DNA of 64,000 bases from Polyangium jinanense (GCF_028435365.1 NZ_JAGTJJ010000001.1:1054001-1118000), one strand, 5' to 3'; counted from the first letter of the stretch, positions 32,718 to 42,281 are shown. Program-made: numbers and translations. The notes: generated by a model not told the origin, from the sequence alone.

Positions 32718-34159
32718 AACTCCCGGGGGCGATAGCCCCCCTTCACCGGAGGTTTTGCCGTTCGGCTCGTCGTGGCCGTCGAAGGAGGCGCCGCGGGCTT
32801 CGCCACCGCGGGCTGCACCACCTCCGCGGGCGCCGCATTCGCCGACGTCGCCGCGGACGCCGTGGCAGACGCGGCCGGCGGCGGCACCGCGGCCGTCGTC
32901 GCGGGCGGCGCTTGCGTCTCGACCGGCGCGCCCTGCGCGGCCGGCCGCTCGTTCGGCCCATTCGCGTCCGTGGGCGGCTTTCCATACCGGATCCACACGA
33001 ACAACGCGAGCGCCGCCACCGCCACCGCGCCCACTGAAATGAAAACCCCCCGGAACGACCTCTTCTTCGACGCCTCGACGTCCGCATCCCGCGTGCTCGT
33101 GAGCGCCGTGCGCGCCGGCGTCGCGGGCGGGGACAGCGGCGCCTCCTTGCTCGCCGGCCCCGACCCCGAGCCCGTCACGCTCGAAAGGCCGGATATCACC
33201 GAGCGCCGGCCCTCCGGGGCGAGCGCCGACGGCGCGCGGTGCACGTTGATCGCCCGGACATACGCCGCCACCGCGCGGTGATTCGCAACCACGACCCCTT
33301 CCGCGCGCGCGGACGCCTCCAGCGCCTCGGCGAATTCGGCGGCGCTCGGGTATCGCTGGTCCGGGTTTTTCTCCAATGCCTTCAAGCAAGCGCGCGCAAC
33401 GCCCTCGGGCACCTCCGGAATCACCTCGCGTGGCGAGACAGCCACGCCCTCGGTGATCTGGTACATCATCGCGACCTCGCTATCGCCCTGCACGAGCCGC
33501 CGGCACGCGAGCATCTCCCACAGCACCGCCCCCGCCGCATACACGTCCGTGCGCCGATCGAGCGACTTCGAGCGAATCTGCTCGGGCGCCATGTACGGCA
33601 CCTTCCCCTTCACCGTCCCCGTGCGCGTGCTCGAAAGCCGTGAATCGGCGCGCGCGACCCCGAAATCCGTGAGCTTGGCAATCCCATCCGTGCTCACGAG
33701 GATGTTTTGCGGGGACACATCACGATGCACGATGTGCAGCGGCGTGCCGCTCTCGTCCGTGAGCTCGTGCGCGGCCTCGAGGCCCGAGAGTGCGTCGAGG
33801 AAGAGCCGGAGCCCGAGGTCGATCGGCACGCGATCGTGTTGACGAACGGCGCGCCGCAGGATCTGCTGCAGGCTCGGCCCCTCGACGTATTCCATCACGA
33901 GCGAGAGCGAGCCCTCCTCGTTCTCGGTCACGTCCAGGGTCGCGACCACGTTCGGGTGCCGGATCTGCGCGGCGAGCCGGGCTTCGTCGAGGAACATCGC
34001 GACGAACTCCGGCTCCTTGGCGAGATGCGGATGCATCTCCTTCACGGCGACGAGCCGTTCGAACCCGCCGAGGCCGTGGGCACGCGCGAGGTAGACCGTG
34101 GCCATGCCGCCGGACGCGATCTCGGCAAGCTTGTCGTAACGGCCGCGCTCGGATGCCAT
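32714..34159 (-). CDS. Ser/Thr kinase with C-terminal transmembrane segment
   Basis: This protein of about 481 aa has a complete kinase domain (residues about 10-280): IASGGMATVYLA, VAVKEMHPHL, HRDVSPQNILV (the usual HRDLKPEN Lys is replaced by Ser, common in myxobacterial kinases), TDFGVARA and YMAPEQI. A transmembrane helix (VFISVGAVAVAALALFVW) is followed by a Pro/Ala-rich periplasmic tail. The start is the ATG at 34159; a GTG at 34174 adds only five residues. It is translationally coupled to the TPR-PEGA gene and lies 78 bp upstream of the M15 gene end. Confidence 0.8.
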   Translation of the reverse strand: MASERGRYDKLAEIASGGMATVYLARAHGLGGFERLVAVKEMHPHLAKEPEFVAMFLDEARLAAQIRHPNVVATLDVTENEEGSLSLVMEYVEGPSLQQILRRAVRQHDRVPIDLGLRLFLDALSGLEAAHELTDESGTPLHIVHRDVSPQNILVSTDGIAKLTDFGVARADSRLSSTRTGTVKGKVPYMAPEQIRSKSLDRRTDVYAAGAVLWEMLACRRLVQGDSEVAMMYQITEGVAVSPREVIPEVPEGVARACLKALEKNPDQRYPSAAEFAEALEASARAEGVVVANHRAVAAYVRAINVHRAPSALAPEGRRSVISGLSSVTGSGSGPASKEAPLSPPATPARTALTSTRDADVEASKKRSFRGVFISVGAVAVAALALFVWIRYGKPPTDANGPNERPAAQGAPVETQAPPATTAAVPPPAASATASAATSANAAPAEVVQPAVAKPAAPPSTATTSRTAKPPVKGGYRPREL

Positions 34160-34237
34160 CCGACCAGGGTACACGAGGGCCCCGATCTCTGGAAGTCCTC
34201 CAGATCACGAGCCCTTCGCGGGGCTCGTCACGGCCGG

Positions 34238-35362
34238 CTAATCGTCGTTCCCGCCCCCCGGTGGTTCCTTGTCGATGTGCACGTGCGACGCGATGTTCAA
34301 TTTGCCGACCGACGTCGTGTCGTTGTCGCGGAGCCCGTCGTTGTTCTCGTCGGGGTTCTTCGCGTTCGGCAGCGGCAGATCCGTATTGCCCGTTTGCAGC
34401 GCCTTCGTCCCCTTTTCGAGCAGCACCATCCGCCCGCCCGCGGTCTCCTTCGCCCGCAGCGCGGCCCGGTAGAGGTTCAGGATCGCGGTCCGACCTGCCT
34501 GCGTCCCCCGCGTGCTGTTGTAATTGCCGGGCGCCATGTCGATCGCGCCGCCGTGCTGGTGATTCGAGTTCGGCACGCCCCCGACCGCCTTGTTGCGTTG
34601 CGGGCACCGCCACGAGCTGTTCACCGTCACCCGCTCCCCATACTCCGCCTCGACGGCCTGGAGCAGCTCCAGCATTCCGGAGTTCAGCACCACGCGGTGC
34701 GACGCGTAGTTGTTGTTGTTGAGGAACTCCTCCCGCGGCGCCGTCACGATCTGGTCCCGATACGGCACGTGCAGCGACGTCTTCTTCGCCGCCAGCGAAC
34801 GATAATCGACGTACTCCTGCCGGATGATGTCGCGCACGTCCTGCTCGATCTTCTCCGTGTACGTCGTCGACCGCCCCCGCGTCAGCTTCACCGTGATCTC
34901 GTAGCCTACCGGCTTGTTCGGCGACTTCGAGCCGCCCACGGGCCGCTGCGACGCCGTCACCTTCGGGACCCACGTGAACTCCGCGCCCTTGCCCTTGTTC
35001 GGCGTCGGCGTCCCGCTGTGACTCCCGATGGGTTTCACCTCCCACTCCGCGTCGGCCATCGGCGGGTTTGTCCGGACCGTCAGCTTCCGATCCTGCCCGA
35101 TCAGGAAGATGAACTCCTTCGCCGGCACCCACACCTCTTTCGTGTACCGGTTCGGCGTCTTGTCCTTCTGCCCGGCTTCCGTGTAGCGGCTCTTGTATTC
35201 GAGCTTGAAGCCCGCCGGGCAATCCGCGCACGCCGCGCCGGCCTCGGACGCGGGCATGTTCGACGCGGCCTGGTTCGCGTTCTCTAGCTGGTTGGCCGTT
35301 GCGGTCTGGTCCTCCGGCCGCTCCGGCCGCGGCCGCGGAATGGGCACATCGCCTTCACTCAC
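34238..35362 (-). CDS. M15-type zinc D,D-peptidase domain protein without signal peptide
   Basis: This 374-aa protein shows the peptidase M15 (VanY/endolysin-like) zinc signature: SNHQHGGAIDM (S-x2-x-H-x2-G-x-A-x-D pattern) and a C-terminal HVHID, preceded by VNSSWRCPQRNKAVGG. Such domains cleave D-Ala-D-Ala or peptidoglycan stem peptides. No signal peptide is present; residues about 1-45 are Pro/Glu-rich and disordered. A cell-wall enzyme without a Sec signal is expected for a phage lysin or for a T6SS/VgrG-delivered effector. A strong Shine-Dalgarno GAGGAGG precedes GTG 35362, which overlaps the small upstream gene by 8 bp. Confidence 0.65.
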   Translation of the reverse strand: MSEGDVPIPRPRPERPEDQTATANQLENANQAASNMPASEAGAACADCPAGFKLEYKSRYTEAGQKDKTPNRYTKEVWVPAKEFIFLIGQDRKLTVRTNPPMADAEWEVKPIGSHSGTPTPNKGKGAEFTWVPKVTASQRPVGGSKSPNKPVGYEITVKLTRGRSTTYTEKIEQDVRDIIRQEYVDYRSLAAKKTSLHVPYRDQIVTAPREEFLNNNNYASHRVVLNSGMLELLQAVEAEYGERVTVNSSWRCPQRNKAVGGVPNSNHQHGGAIDMAPGNYNSTRGTQAGRTAILNLYRAALRAKETAGGRMVLLEKGTKALQTGNTDLPLPNAKNPDENNDGLRDNDTTSVGKLNIASHVHIDKEPPGGGNDD

Positions 35363-35747
35363 GACCCACCTCCTCGGAAGCCTTTGGCGCGTCGCGCTCG
35401 CGCAGCCACGCGATGGCCCGGTCCATCAATGCGCTCACCTTCTGCCACCCGCTCGCCTCCGGGTCTTCGAGAATCTCGCGCACCCAGGGCAGCGCCGGAT
35501 CTTCCTCGAAATCGGGCCCGAGCACCAGCATCAGCGACACGTAGCGGAACACGTCCTGCTCCGACTTGCACCCGTGACGCGCCGCGCGCCCGAGCGCCCG
35601 ATCGACGAGCGCGGCGCATCCCTCCTCGCCGAGCCTCGACCATTCCGCCGGAAAAATCCCTTGGATCTGCGCGAGCACGCGCTCCCGGTACTCTTCGAGC
35701 TCCGCCTGGCGCAGCGCATCGACCTGTTCGCGAAGGATTCTCAACAT
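35355..35747 (-). CDS. Small acidic helical protein, possible effector partner
   Basis: This 130-aa protein starts MLRILREQVDALRQAELEEY and contains VDRALGRAARHGCKSEQDVF and LVLGPDFEEDPALPWVREIL. I recall small proteins with this LGPDF...DP..PW pattern beside T6SS and other effector genes, but this is unverified memory. No signal peptide or membrane segment is seen. It overlaps the M15 gene by 8 bp, so the products are made together and may bind each other (chaperone or adaptor). The solute-binding-like gene stop lies 36 bp upstream. Confidence 0.5.
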   Translation of the reverse strand: MLRILREQVDALRQAELEEYRERVLAQIQGIFPAEWSRLGEEGCAALVDRALGRAARHGCKSEQDVFRYVSLMLVLGPDFEEDPALPWVREILEDPEASGWQKVSALMDRAIAWLRERDAPKASEEVGRE

Positions 35748-35782
35748 GGCCCGGCCACAGCCTCCGAAATCACGGCGCCCCA

Positions 35783-37339
35783 CTACGGCAGCGCCATCAC
35801 CTCCACCACCGCCGCCCCCTTCGCACCCGCCTTCTTCGGTGCCACGAGCTTTCCGCTCTCGAGATCGAAGCGACCCGCCGCCGCCTCGATCACCTTCTTC
35901 GTCTTCGCCCCGTCCACGCCTGCCCCGCTCGTCACGGACACGCGCACCACGCTCCGCTCGAACACCGCCGCGAGCAGCCCGATCGTGTCGATCAGCGCCT
36001 CCTCGTCGAGTTTTTCCTGACGGAACACGACGAGCGGCTTCGCGCCCTCTTCCAGCTTGCCCTTGCCCGCCTCGGCCTTCGCGTCACCGCCGGGCAGCGC
36101 GCCCGACCGCGCGAGCGCCGCGATCACGTTCGTCGCGATCGGCGGCGCCTCCGGCGGCGGCGTCGCGAGCACCGAAGCCCCGCGATAGAGCTGCCACGAT
36201 CGCTGGAACAAAGTCGTCAACGTGAGCGCCCCGCGCCCCGACAATCCCGCCATCCGCGCGTTGTCCCCGATCGACGCCGGCGCGACGTCCCCGAGCCGTC
36301 GCAAGAGCGTGAGCGGCTCCGGCGCGCCCTTCGCCGCGGCCACGATCCGCGCCCCGCCCGGCGGATCCGTCGCGAGCTTCTTCTGGCCCTCGAGCAGGCC
36401 CTTCGCGAGCGCCACGAGCGCGCGCTCCTTGTCGGCGACGAGCCCACGCGGCGCCACGGCCACGAGCGGAACGAGCCGCGGCGCGTCCGCCGTCGTCAGC
36501 ACGATCTTGCGTCCCGCGGCCCCGTCCGCGCCCATCTCCGTCCGATCGAACGCGACGAACCCAGCCTCTTTTTCGTCGTGGCTTCCCGGCGCCACGACCT
36601 TCACGTTCGCGGACGGCACGCCCGCCACGTCGAGCAAGAAGAGCCCCACGAACGTCGACGGTGCGCCCGGCGTACCCACGAGCGTCACGTCGCCCTTCAC
36701 GGGCCCCGAGGGCAAACCGTCCTTCGCCGCGAACGCCTCACGCCCGCGGGAAAACCCGGCCACGAAAAACACCTCGGGCGAGAGCGCCCGCAGCCGCTCG
36801 TAGGCCGCGATGAACGTCGGCAGCGGCACCACGGCCACGTCCGCGCCGTTCTCGTCGCCGCCGCCGCGCGCGAGCGCCTCCTCGACCGCGCTCATCGCGT
36901 CCGACACGGAGATCCGCACGTCGAGCCCCGCGGCCGTGAACACGCTCTTCGGCCCCGGCGTTTGTCCCTCGTTCGCGAGCATCCCCGGCGCTGCGAGCTC
37001 CCAGCCGAGCGACACCACCTTCAGCGGCCGATCGAGCAGCGCCTGCGGCTTCGCATCGACCGGCGGCGCGCCTGCGCTCGAGCTCCCGTTCGCCACGGGC
37101 ACCGGGCCTGCGCTCGCGCTCGTGCCTGGCACAGGCCCCGCGCTCGCGACGGCGCTCGTCCCGGGGCCTGCGCTCGCGCTCCCGCTCGGGACGGGCAGCG
37201 CGGCATCGGCGGCCTCGCCTTTCGGCGGCGGCGGCGCTGTGTGGGGTGCGCGGCTCCGCGTCACGAAGATCGCGCCGAACCCTCCGAGGAGGCAGATGAG
37301 CAAGACGAAGACGATTTTCTGGCGCAATGGACTCACCAC
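35783..37339 (-). CDS. Membrane-anchored periplasmic binding protein-like (NMT1/SsuA-type)
   Basis: This 518-aa protein has an N-terminal membrane anchor (KIVFVLLICLLGGFGAIFV) followed by a Pro/Ser/Ala-rich linker (residues about 30-105). The rest resembles a type II solute-binding fold of the nitrate/sulfonate (NMT1) type: LKVVSLGWELAAPGMLANEG, VAVVPLPTFIAAYERL and LVAVAPRGLVADKERALVAL. No permease or ATPase genes are adjacent, so it may be a sensor or orphan binding protein. GTG 37339 overlaps the HtrA-like protease stop by 7 bp, so the two proteins are probably co-produced. Confidence 0.65.
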   Translation of the reverse strand: MVSPLRQKIVFVLLICLLGGFGAIFVTRSRAPHTAPPPPKGEAADAALPVPSGSASAGPGTSAVASAGPVPGTSASAGPVPVANGSSSAGAPPVDAKPQALLDRPLKVVSLGWELAAPGMLANEGQTPGPKSVFTAAGLDVRISVSDAMSAVEEALARGGGDENGADVAVVPLPTFIAAYERLRALSPEVFFVAGFSRGREAFAAKDGLPSGPVKGDVTLVGTPGAPSTFVGLFLLDVAGVPSANVKVVAPGSHDEKEAGFVAFDRTEMGADGAAGRKIVLTTADAPRLVPLVAVAPRGLVADKERALVALAKGLLEGQKKLATDPPGGARIVAAAKGAPEPLTLLRRLGDVAPASIGDNARMAGLSGRGALTLTTLFQRSWQLYRGASVLATPPPEAPPIATNVIAALARSGALPGGDAKAEAGKGKLEEGAKPLVVFRQEKLDEEALIDTIGLLAAVFERSVVRVSVTSGAGVDGAKTKKVIEAAAGRFDLESGKLVAPKKAGAKGAAVVEVMALP

Positions 37340-38607
37340 TGGCTGGAGGAGGCGCTCGGATCGCCGAGCTTGCGCCGCCCGGGGTAGCTCGATTTGACGA
37401 GGCGCTTGAGCTCGTTCACCGGCACGGCGAGGTTCAGGTTCTGCGCCCCTGCGAAGGCCCCACCGAACTGGGCCGTGTTGATCCCGATCACCTCACCGCG
37501 CATGTTGAACAGCGGTCCGCCCGAGTTTCCCGGGGAAATCGGCACCGAGATCTGGATCCACTGCCGCCCCTCGTGAAGCCGACGCGCCGACACGAGCCCG
37601 TCGGTCAGCGTGTGCTCGAGCCCTAGCGGATTGCCGATCGCGATCGCCCTCTCGCCGACCACGATCTTGTCCGAGTCGCCGAGGTCGAGCACTTTCGCGC
37701 TCGGCGGCGTGCCGCCTTCGAGCGGCTTCTTGATCTCGATCGCGAGCAGCGCGAGGTCCGCCTCGCGGTTGTCCACGAGCACCTGGATGTCGGCGTAGGT
37801 CGCGCCGTTCTCGAACTTGAGCCGCGCCGACCCGGCGCCGTCGATCACGTGGTGGTTCGTCACGACGACTCCGGCCTCGTCGATCAAGAACCCGGTCCCG
37901 CCGCCCTGCGCCTCGCCCTTCTTCACGAAGATCGTCACCACCGACGGCGAGAGATCACGGAAGAGCTCGGCGGGCGTCTTGTCGGCCTTCCCCGTCGCGC
38001 CGGCGTCCACGGGCGCGCTCGCATCGACCGCCACGCCTGCGTCCGTGGCCGCGGGCGTCACCGCCGCCGCGTCCGTTGCTGCGCCTGCATCCGCTGCGGC
38101 TTCCGCGTCCGCGCCGGCATCCGTGGCCGCGTCCGCTGCGGGCGCGGGCGCAGGCACGGGCTCCGGGAACGCGGGCTTTACGCCGCCGAGCAGGTACGCG
38201 ACCTGCGCGAGCGTCTTGTAGCCCGAGGCGGCGAGACGATCGCCTTCCTTCACGTAGAGCGACCCGGTGAACTTCGCGGCGCCCGTGAACGCGAGCGACA
38301 CGCCGAGCAGGAAGATCGCGAGCACGTCGGAAACGACGCTCGCCCCGCCCTTGGTTTCTCCTTCGGGCAGCAGCCTGTCGGCGATCCCGAGCGGCACGAT
38401 CACGGTCACGGCGAGCGCGATGAGCGCCCGGGCATAACCGTTCTCCGTCAACGCGCCGACCGCGGCCATGAGTGAGACCAGGGTGGCGACGAACCCCCAG
38501 ACGATCGCGACGATCTTGAGGAGGACCAGCGCGACACGAAAGCCTGCCGAAGGCTGGCTCAGCGTGGGCCTGGGTGCTGGCTTGGGCGTAGGTTTGGGGC
38601 TGGGCAT
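37333..38607 (-). CDS. HtrA-like trypsin-family serine protease with N-terminal membrane domain
   Basis: This 424-aa protein has about three membrane segments in the first 110 residues (around VALVLLKIVAIVWGFVAT, ALIALAVTVIVPLGIADRL and SDVLAIFLLGVSLAFTGA), an Ala/Asp-rich linker, then a trypsin-like domain. The catalytic residues are visible: His in VVTNHHVID, Asp in READLALLAI and Ser in SPGNSGGPLF. There is no C-terminal PDZ domain, unlike DegP/DegS. The protease would face the periplasm. It is divergent from uvrC and translationally overlaps the binding-protein-like gene. Confidence 0.8.
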   Translation of the reverse strand: MPSPKPTPKPAPRPTLSQPSAGFRVALVLLKIVAIVWGFVATLVSLMAAVGALTENGYARALIALAVTVIVPLGIADRLLPEGETKGGASVVSDVLAIFLLGVSLAFTGAAKFTGSLYVKEGDRLAASGYKTLAQVAYLLGGVKPAFPEPVPAPAPAADAATDAGADAEAAADAGAATDAAAVTPAATDAGVAVDASAPVDAGATGKADKTPAELFRDLSPSVVTIFVKKGEAQGGGTGFLIDEAGVVVTNHHVIDGAGSARLKFENGATYADIQVLVDNREADLALLAIEIKKPLEGGTPPSAKVLDLGDSDKIVVGERAIAIGNPLGLEHTLTDGLVSARRLHEGRQWIQISVPISPGNSGGPLFNMRGEVIGINTAQFGGAFAGAQNLNLAVPVNELKRLVKSSYPGRRKLGDPSASSSQW

Positions 38608-38700
38608 GGACGCTTTCGCGGGGAGGAGCGTCGCTCTCGGTTCGGCGTCGCGTCAAGCCAGAGCTTGCTAGGAGCGCCGATCCGGCGCTAGACGAAGGAC

Positions 38701-40845
38701 GTGTCCGACGACGCACGTGCTCCCGAGCCCGAGACCGATCCCGTCCTCGCGAAGCTCGACACGCTCCCCGTAAAACCCGGCTGTTACCTCTTCTACGACA
38801 AGACCGGCGCCGCGATCTACGTGGGCAAGGCGAAGAGCCTGCGCTCGCGCGTCCGCAGCTACTTCCAGGAGGGTGGCAGCGACTCGCGGTACTTCATCCC
38901 GATCCTGCGCAAGATCGTGCGGGACCTGGAGACCGTCGTCACCTCCACGGAGAAGGAAGCGGCCGTCCTCGAGAACGAGCTCATCAAGAAGCACAAGCCG
39001 CGCTTCAACGTGAAGCTCCGGGACGACAAGGACTTCCTCTGCCTGCGCATCGACACGAAAAACCCCTGGCCGCGCCTCGAGACCGTGCGCCGCCCCTCGC
39101 CCGACGGCGCCCGTTACTTCGGCCCCTTCCACTCGGCGACGAGCGCGCGCCGCACGCTCCACCTCGTCAACAAGCACTGGAAGCTCCGCACCTGCACCGA
39201 CCTCGACATGGCCTCGCGGCGCAGGCCCTGCTTGCAATACCAGATCAAGCGTTGCCCCGCGCCGTGCGTCTACGAGGTCGACCGTGACGAATACGCCGAG
39301 CAGGTCCGCTCCGTCTCGCTCTTCCTCGAAGGCCGCCACGACGAGCTCACGGGCGAGCTCGAAAAACGCATGAAGGAAGCGGCGCGCGCCATGGAGTTCG
39401 AGCGCGCGGCGATCTACCGCGACCAGCTCAAGGCCGTCGAGAGCGCGCGCGAATCGCAACGCGTCGTCTCCGTGAAGGACGTCGACCAGGACGTCGTCGG
39501 CCTCTACCGCGAGGGCTCGATCGCCGAGGTCGAGCTCATCAAGGTCCGGAGCGGCCGCGTCGCCGACACGGTCTCGTTCTCCCTGCGCGGCGTCGAGCTG
39601 CCCGACGAAGAAATCCTCGGCAATTTCCTCACGCAATACTACGGCGACGAGGCCGAGGTTCCGGTCGACGTCATCCCGGACGAGATCCTCCTGCCTGTCT
39701 TGCCGGACGGCGCCGAGGGTGTCTCGGAATGGCTCGGCGATCGCCGGGGCCGCAAGGTCGCGCTCGTCGTGCCGCAGCGCGGCCCGCGGGTCGAGCTCCT
39801 CGCGATGGCGCGCGAGAATGCCGAGCACGCATTCAAGGAAAAGCAGCGCGCCTCGGACGACATCGAGGCGCGGCTCGACGACCTGCGCGAGCGCCTGCGT
39901 TTGCCCGCGCTCCCGCGGCGCATCGAATGTTGCGACATCTCGCATCTCGGCGGCGGCGACACCGTCGGCTCGATCGTCTCGCTCAAGGACGGCCAGCCCG
40001 ACCGCAAGCATTACAGAAGCTTCCGGGTGCGCACGAAGACCGAGGGCGACGATTACGCCGCGATGTACGAGGTCCTCGCCCGCCGCTTCCGGCGCGGCCG
40101 CACGGCGAAGGAGGTCAAGGAGGCGGAGCTGGCCGCGGAACTGGCTGCCGAAGCGGCGGCGGAGGCGGAGCTCGCGTCGGAGGCTTCCGCGATTGCGGAG
40201 CCGGGGACGGAGCTCGATGCGGCCGCGGAGGTGATCGACGAGGCACGGACGGAGACGCCCTCGGAGCCGCCGCCGCCGTCGTCGGGAAAGAAGGCCGAAG
40301 CCGACTGGGATTTGCCGGACCTTTTCGTGGTCGACGGCGGCCGGGGCCAGCTCAATGTCGCGCTCTCGGCGGCGCGCGATCTGGGCCTGCACGACTTGCC
40401 GATCGTGGGCCTCGCAAAGGAGCGGGAGAGCGTGATCGGCGAGAAGATGGTCGACCGCGTGTATTTGCCTGGCCAGAAAAACGGCATCTTGCTCCGGCCG
40501 GGCAGCTCGTCACTGTTCTTCCTGGCGCGTGCACGCGACGAGGCGCACCGGTTCGCGAACCATATTCGCGAAAAGCTCGGCAAAGCGCGGCGACTGCGCT
40601 CCGAGATCGAAGACATCCCCGGCCTCGGCGACGCCGTGCGCAAGGCGCTCCTGCGCGAGCTCGGCTCGATGGCGGCGCTGCGCACGGCGACGGATGCGCA
40701 GATCCTCGCCGTGACGGGCGTGACGAAGCGGCATTTGACGGCGATTCGGAAGGTGATTGCGGCGCCGGGGGCGGTGGCGGAACCTGCGCCGGGGCCGGCT
40801 GCCGCAGAGGCTACGCCCGCAGAAGACCGCAAGGACGAAGCTTAG
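38701..40845 (+). CDS. uvrC: UvrC excinuclease subunit with extra linker
   Basis: This 714-aa UvrC makes the two incisions in nucleotide excision repair. It shows the GIY-YIG nuclease (GCYLFYDKTGAAIYVGKAKS), the UvrB-binding UVR motif (MKEAARAMEFERAAIYRDQL), the RNase H-like second nuclease (IECCDISHLGGGDTVGS, then DLFVVDGGRGQL) and C-terminal helix-hairpin-helix motifs. Typical UvrC is about 600-620 aa. The excess is mainly an Ala/Glu-rich insert (about residues 463-537) inside the RNase H-like domain, just before DLFVVDGG. A GTG start is used. It is divergent from the HtrA-like gene. Confidence 0.9.
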   Translation: MSDDARAPEPETDPVLAKLDTLPVKPGCYLFYDKTGAAIYVGKAKSLRSRVRSYFQEGGSDSRYFIPILRKIVRDLETVVTSTEKEAAVLENELIKKHKPRFNVKLRDDKDFLCLRIDTKNPWPRLETVRRPSPDGARYFGPFHSATSARRTLHLVNKHWKLRTCTDLDMASRRRPCLQYQIKRCPAPCVYEVDRDEYAEQVRSVSLFLEGRHDELTGELEKRMKEAARAMEFERAAIYRDQLKAVESARESQRVVSVKDVDQDVVGLYREGSIAEVELIKVRSGRVADTVSFSLRGVELPDEEILGNFLTQYYGDEAEVPVDVIPDEILLPVLPDGAEGVSEWLGDRRGRKVALVVPQRGPRVELLAMARENAEHAFKEKQRASDDIEARLDDLRERLRLPALPRRIECCDISHLGGGDTVGSIVSLKDGQPDRKHYRSFRVRTKTEGDDYAAMYEVLARRFRRGRTAKEVKEAELAAELAAEAAAEAELASEASAIAEPGTELDAAAEVIDEARTETPSEPPPPSSGKKAEADWDLPDLFVVDGGRGQLNVALSAARDLGLHDLPIVGLAKERESVIGEKMVDRVYLPGQKNGILLRPGSSSLFFLARARDEAHRFANHIREKLGKARRLRSEIEDIPGLGDAVRKALLRELGSMAALRTATDAQILAVTGVTKRHLTAIRKVIAAPGAVAEPAPGPAAAEATPAEDRKDEA

Positions 40846-40847
40846 GT

Positions 40848-40875
40848 GAGCCGTTCGCACGATCGAGAACGGCTC
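40848..40875. terminator. Hairpin between convergent uvrC and PAS-STAS genes
   Basis: GAGCCGTT and AACGGCTC form a perfect 8-bp stem around a 12-nt loop in the 38-bp gap between uvrC and the convergent PAS-STAS gene. There is no strong T-run, so it could serve either direction as a weak bidirectional terminator. Confidence 0.45.
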
Positions 40876-40883
40876 AGAGAGCC

Positions 40884-42281
40884 CTACACGCGCCGCATGG
40901 CGAACGCAATCCCACTCTGGAGCGTGCTGCGCGTGACGATGTTGCCGAGATCCACGCCGAGACCGATGAGCGCCTGGGCCACCTCGGCGCGAATCCCCGT
41001 GAGCACCACCTCTGCGCCGAGCAGCCGCACCGCCTTGGCGGCGCGCAGCAGCGCCTCGGCCACCGCGGCGTCGACGGTCGCCACGCCCGTGATATCTAGA
41101 ATGGCCACCTTCGCGCCCCGCGCCGCCACGCCCGAAAGCAAGCTATCGAGCACACGCTCGGCGCGCGCCTCGTCCACCGTACCGATGAGCGGCATCACGA
41201 CCGCGTGATCGCTGATGGGGATGAGGGGCGTCGAAAGCTCCGCCAGCATGGCCGCCTGCGCCCGGATGATCTCTTCCGCGAGCTGCTGCCGCTCCTCCTC
41301 CGCCCGTTTCGCCGCCCGTAAATCACGCGTGACCGCCCCGATACCGATCGGCTGTCCCGTCTGCTGGTCCTTGATGAGGAACGCGTTGTATTGCGTGGGG
41401 AAGGCCTCGCCCGTCTCGAGGTGCCTGAACTCGAGCTCCCCCTTCCAGCACCCCGTCTCCAGGATCACCGGTATGATGTCCTGCACGAAATAGCGGGTGG
41501 CCTCCGGCGTGAGCACCTTCGTGACGTCGAAGCCTCGCATGTCCGCGTCGACGTCGAATCCGATCAGCCTGCGGCCGGCCGCGTTGCAGTAGATCGTGCG
41601 GCCGTCCAGCGTGCAGATGCCGATGAAATCGGCGCAGGCTTCCACGGCGGCGATCATCTGCTGACGCTCCTCGTCGAGGGTCTCGATGCGCGCCTGCCCG
41701 TGGCGCAATGCCGCGGCCGCCTCCGATTGCTGCTCCAAAAGCCGCTGCCGCTCCTCGGCCTCCCGCTTCGACGCCCGCAGGTCGCGCGTGACCGTGGCCA
41801 GGGCGAGCGGCGCCCCCGTCTCGGGGTGGTGGACGAGATACGCGCTGTAATAGACGGCGACGGGCTCGCCCGTGGGCATGTGCCGGAACCTGAGCTCGCC
41901 CTCCCAGCGGCCTTCGGTCATGAGAATGGGGACGATCTCGTTTATCAGCCGGGGGATTTCTTCCGGCATCACGTAATCGGGCATCACGGTGCCCTGCACC
42001 GCTTCCGCGCTCTCGAGCCCCACGAGCTTGCGGCCGGCCGAATTGACGAAAATGGCCTCCCCCTCGAGCGAGGCGATACCCACGAAATCCGTGCAGCACT
42101 CGAGGGCGGCGATCATGACGCGCCGCTCCTCCCCCATGCGTTCGAGGAGCGCCTCCTTGGCGCGCAGGGCCTCGATGGTTCGCTCCTGCAGAGCGACCTG
42201 CTCCTCCAGCGCTGCAATACGCCGCGACAGCGCCTCCACGGATCCCCGCTCGTCGGATCCCCCCTCGGAAGAGCCATTCAT
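40884..42281 (-). CDS. RsbR-like PAS-PAS-STAS stress-signalling protein
   Basis: This protein of about 465 aa has an N-terminal coiled coil (LSRRIAALEEQVALQERTIE). Two PAS-like modules follow (DFVGIASLEGEAIFVNSAGR and DFIGICTLDGRTIYCNAAGR), then a C-terminal STAS domain (VMPLIGTVDEARAERVLDSL, then VAILDITGVATVDAAVAEAL). This matches stressosome RsbR-type proteins, where the STAS Ser/Thr sites are phosphorylated by an RsbT-like kinase. No rsbS/T is adjacent, so it may act as a stand-alone sensor. ATG 42281 is chosen; a longer start at 42365 adds an unlikely Cys/Arg-rich leader. Confidence 0.8.
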   Translation of the reverse strand: MNGSSEGGSDERGSVEALSRRIAALEEQVALQERTIEALRAKEALLERMGEERRVMIAALECCTDFVGIASLEGEAIFVNSAGRKLVGLESAEAVQGTVMPDYVMPEEIPRLINEIVPILMTEGRWEGELRFRHMPTGEPVAVYYSAYLVHHPETGAPLALATVTRDLRASKREAEERQRLLEQQSEAAAALRHGQARIETLDEERQQMIAAVEACADFIGICTLDGRTIYCNAAGRRLIGFDVDADMRGFDVTKVLTPEATRYFVQDIIPVILETGCWKGELEFRHLETGEAFPTQYNAFLIKDQQTGQPIGIGAVTRDLRAAKRAEEERQQLAEEIIRAQAAMLAELSTPLIPISDHAVVMPLIGTVDEARAERVLDSLLSGVAARGAKVAILDITGVATVDAAVAEALLRAAKAVRLLGAEVVLTGIRAEVAQALIGLGVDLGNIVTRSTLQSGIAFAMRRV

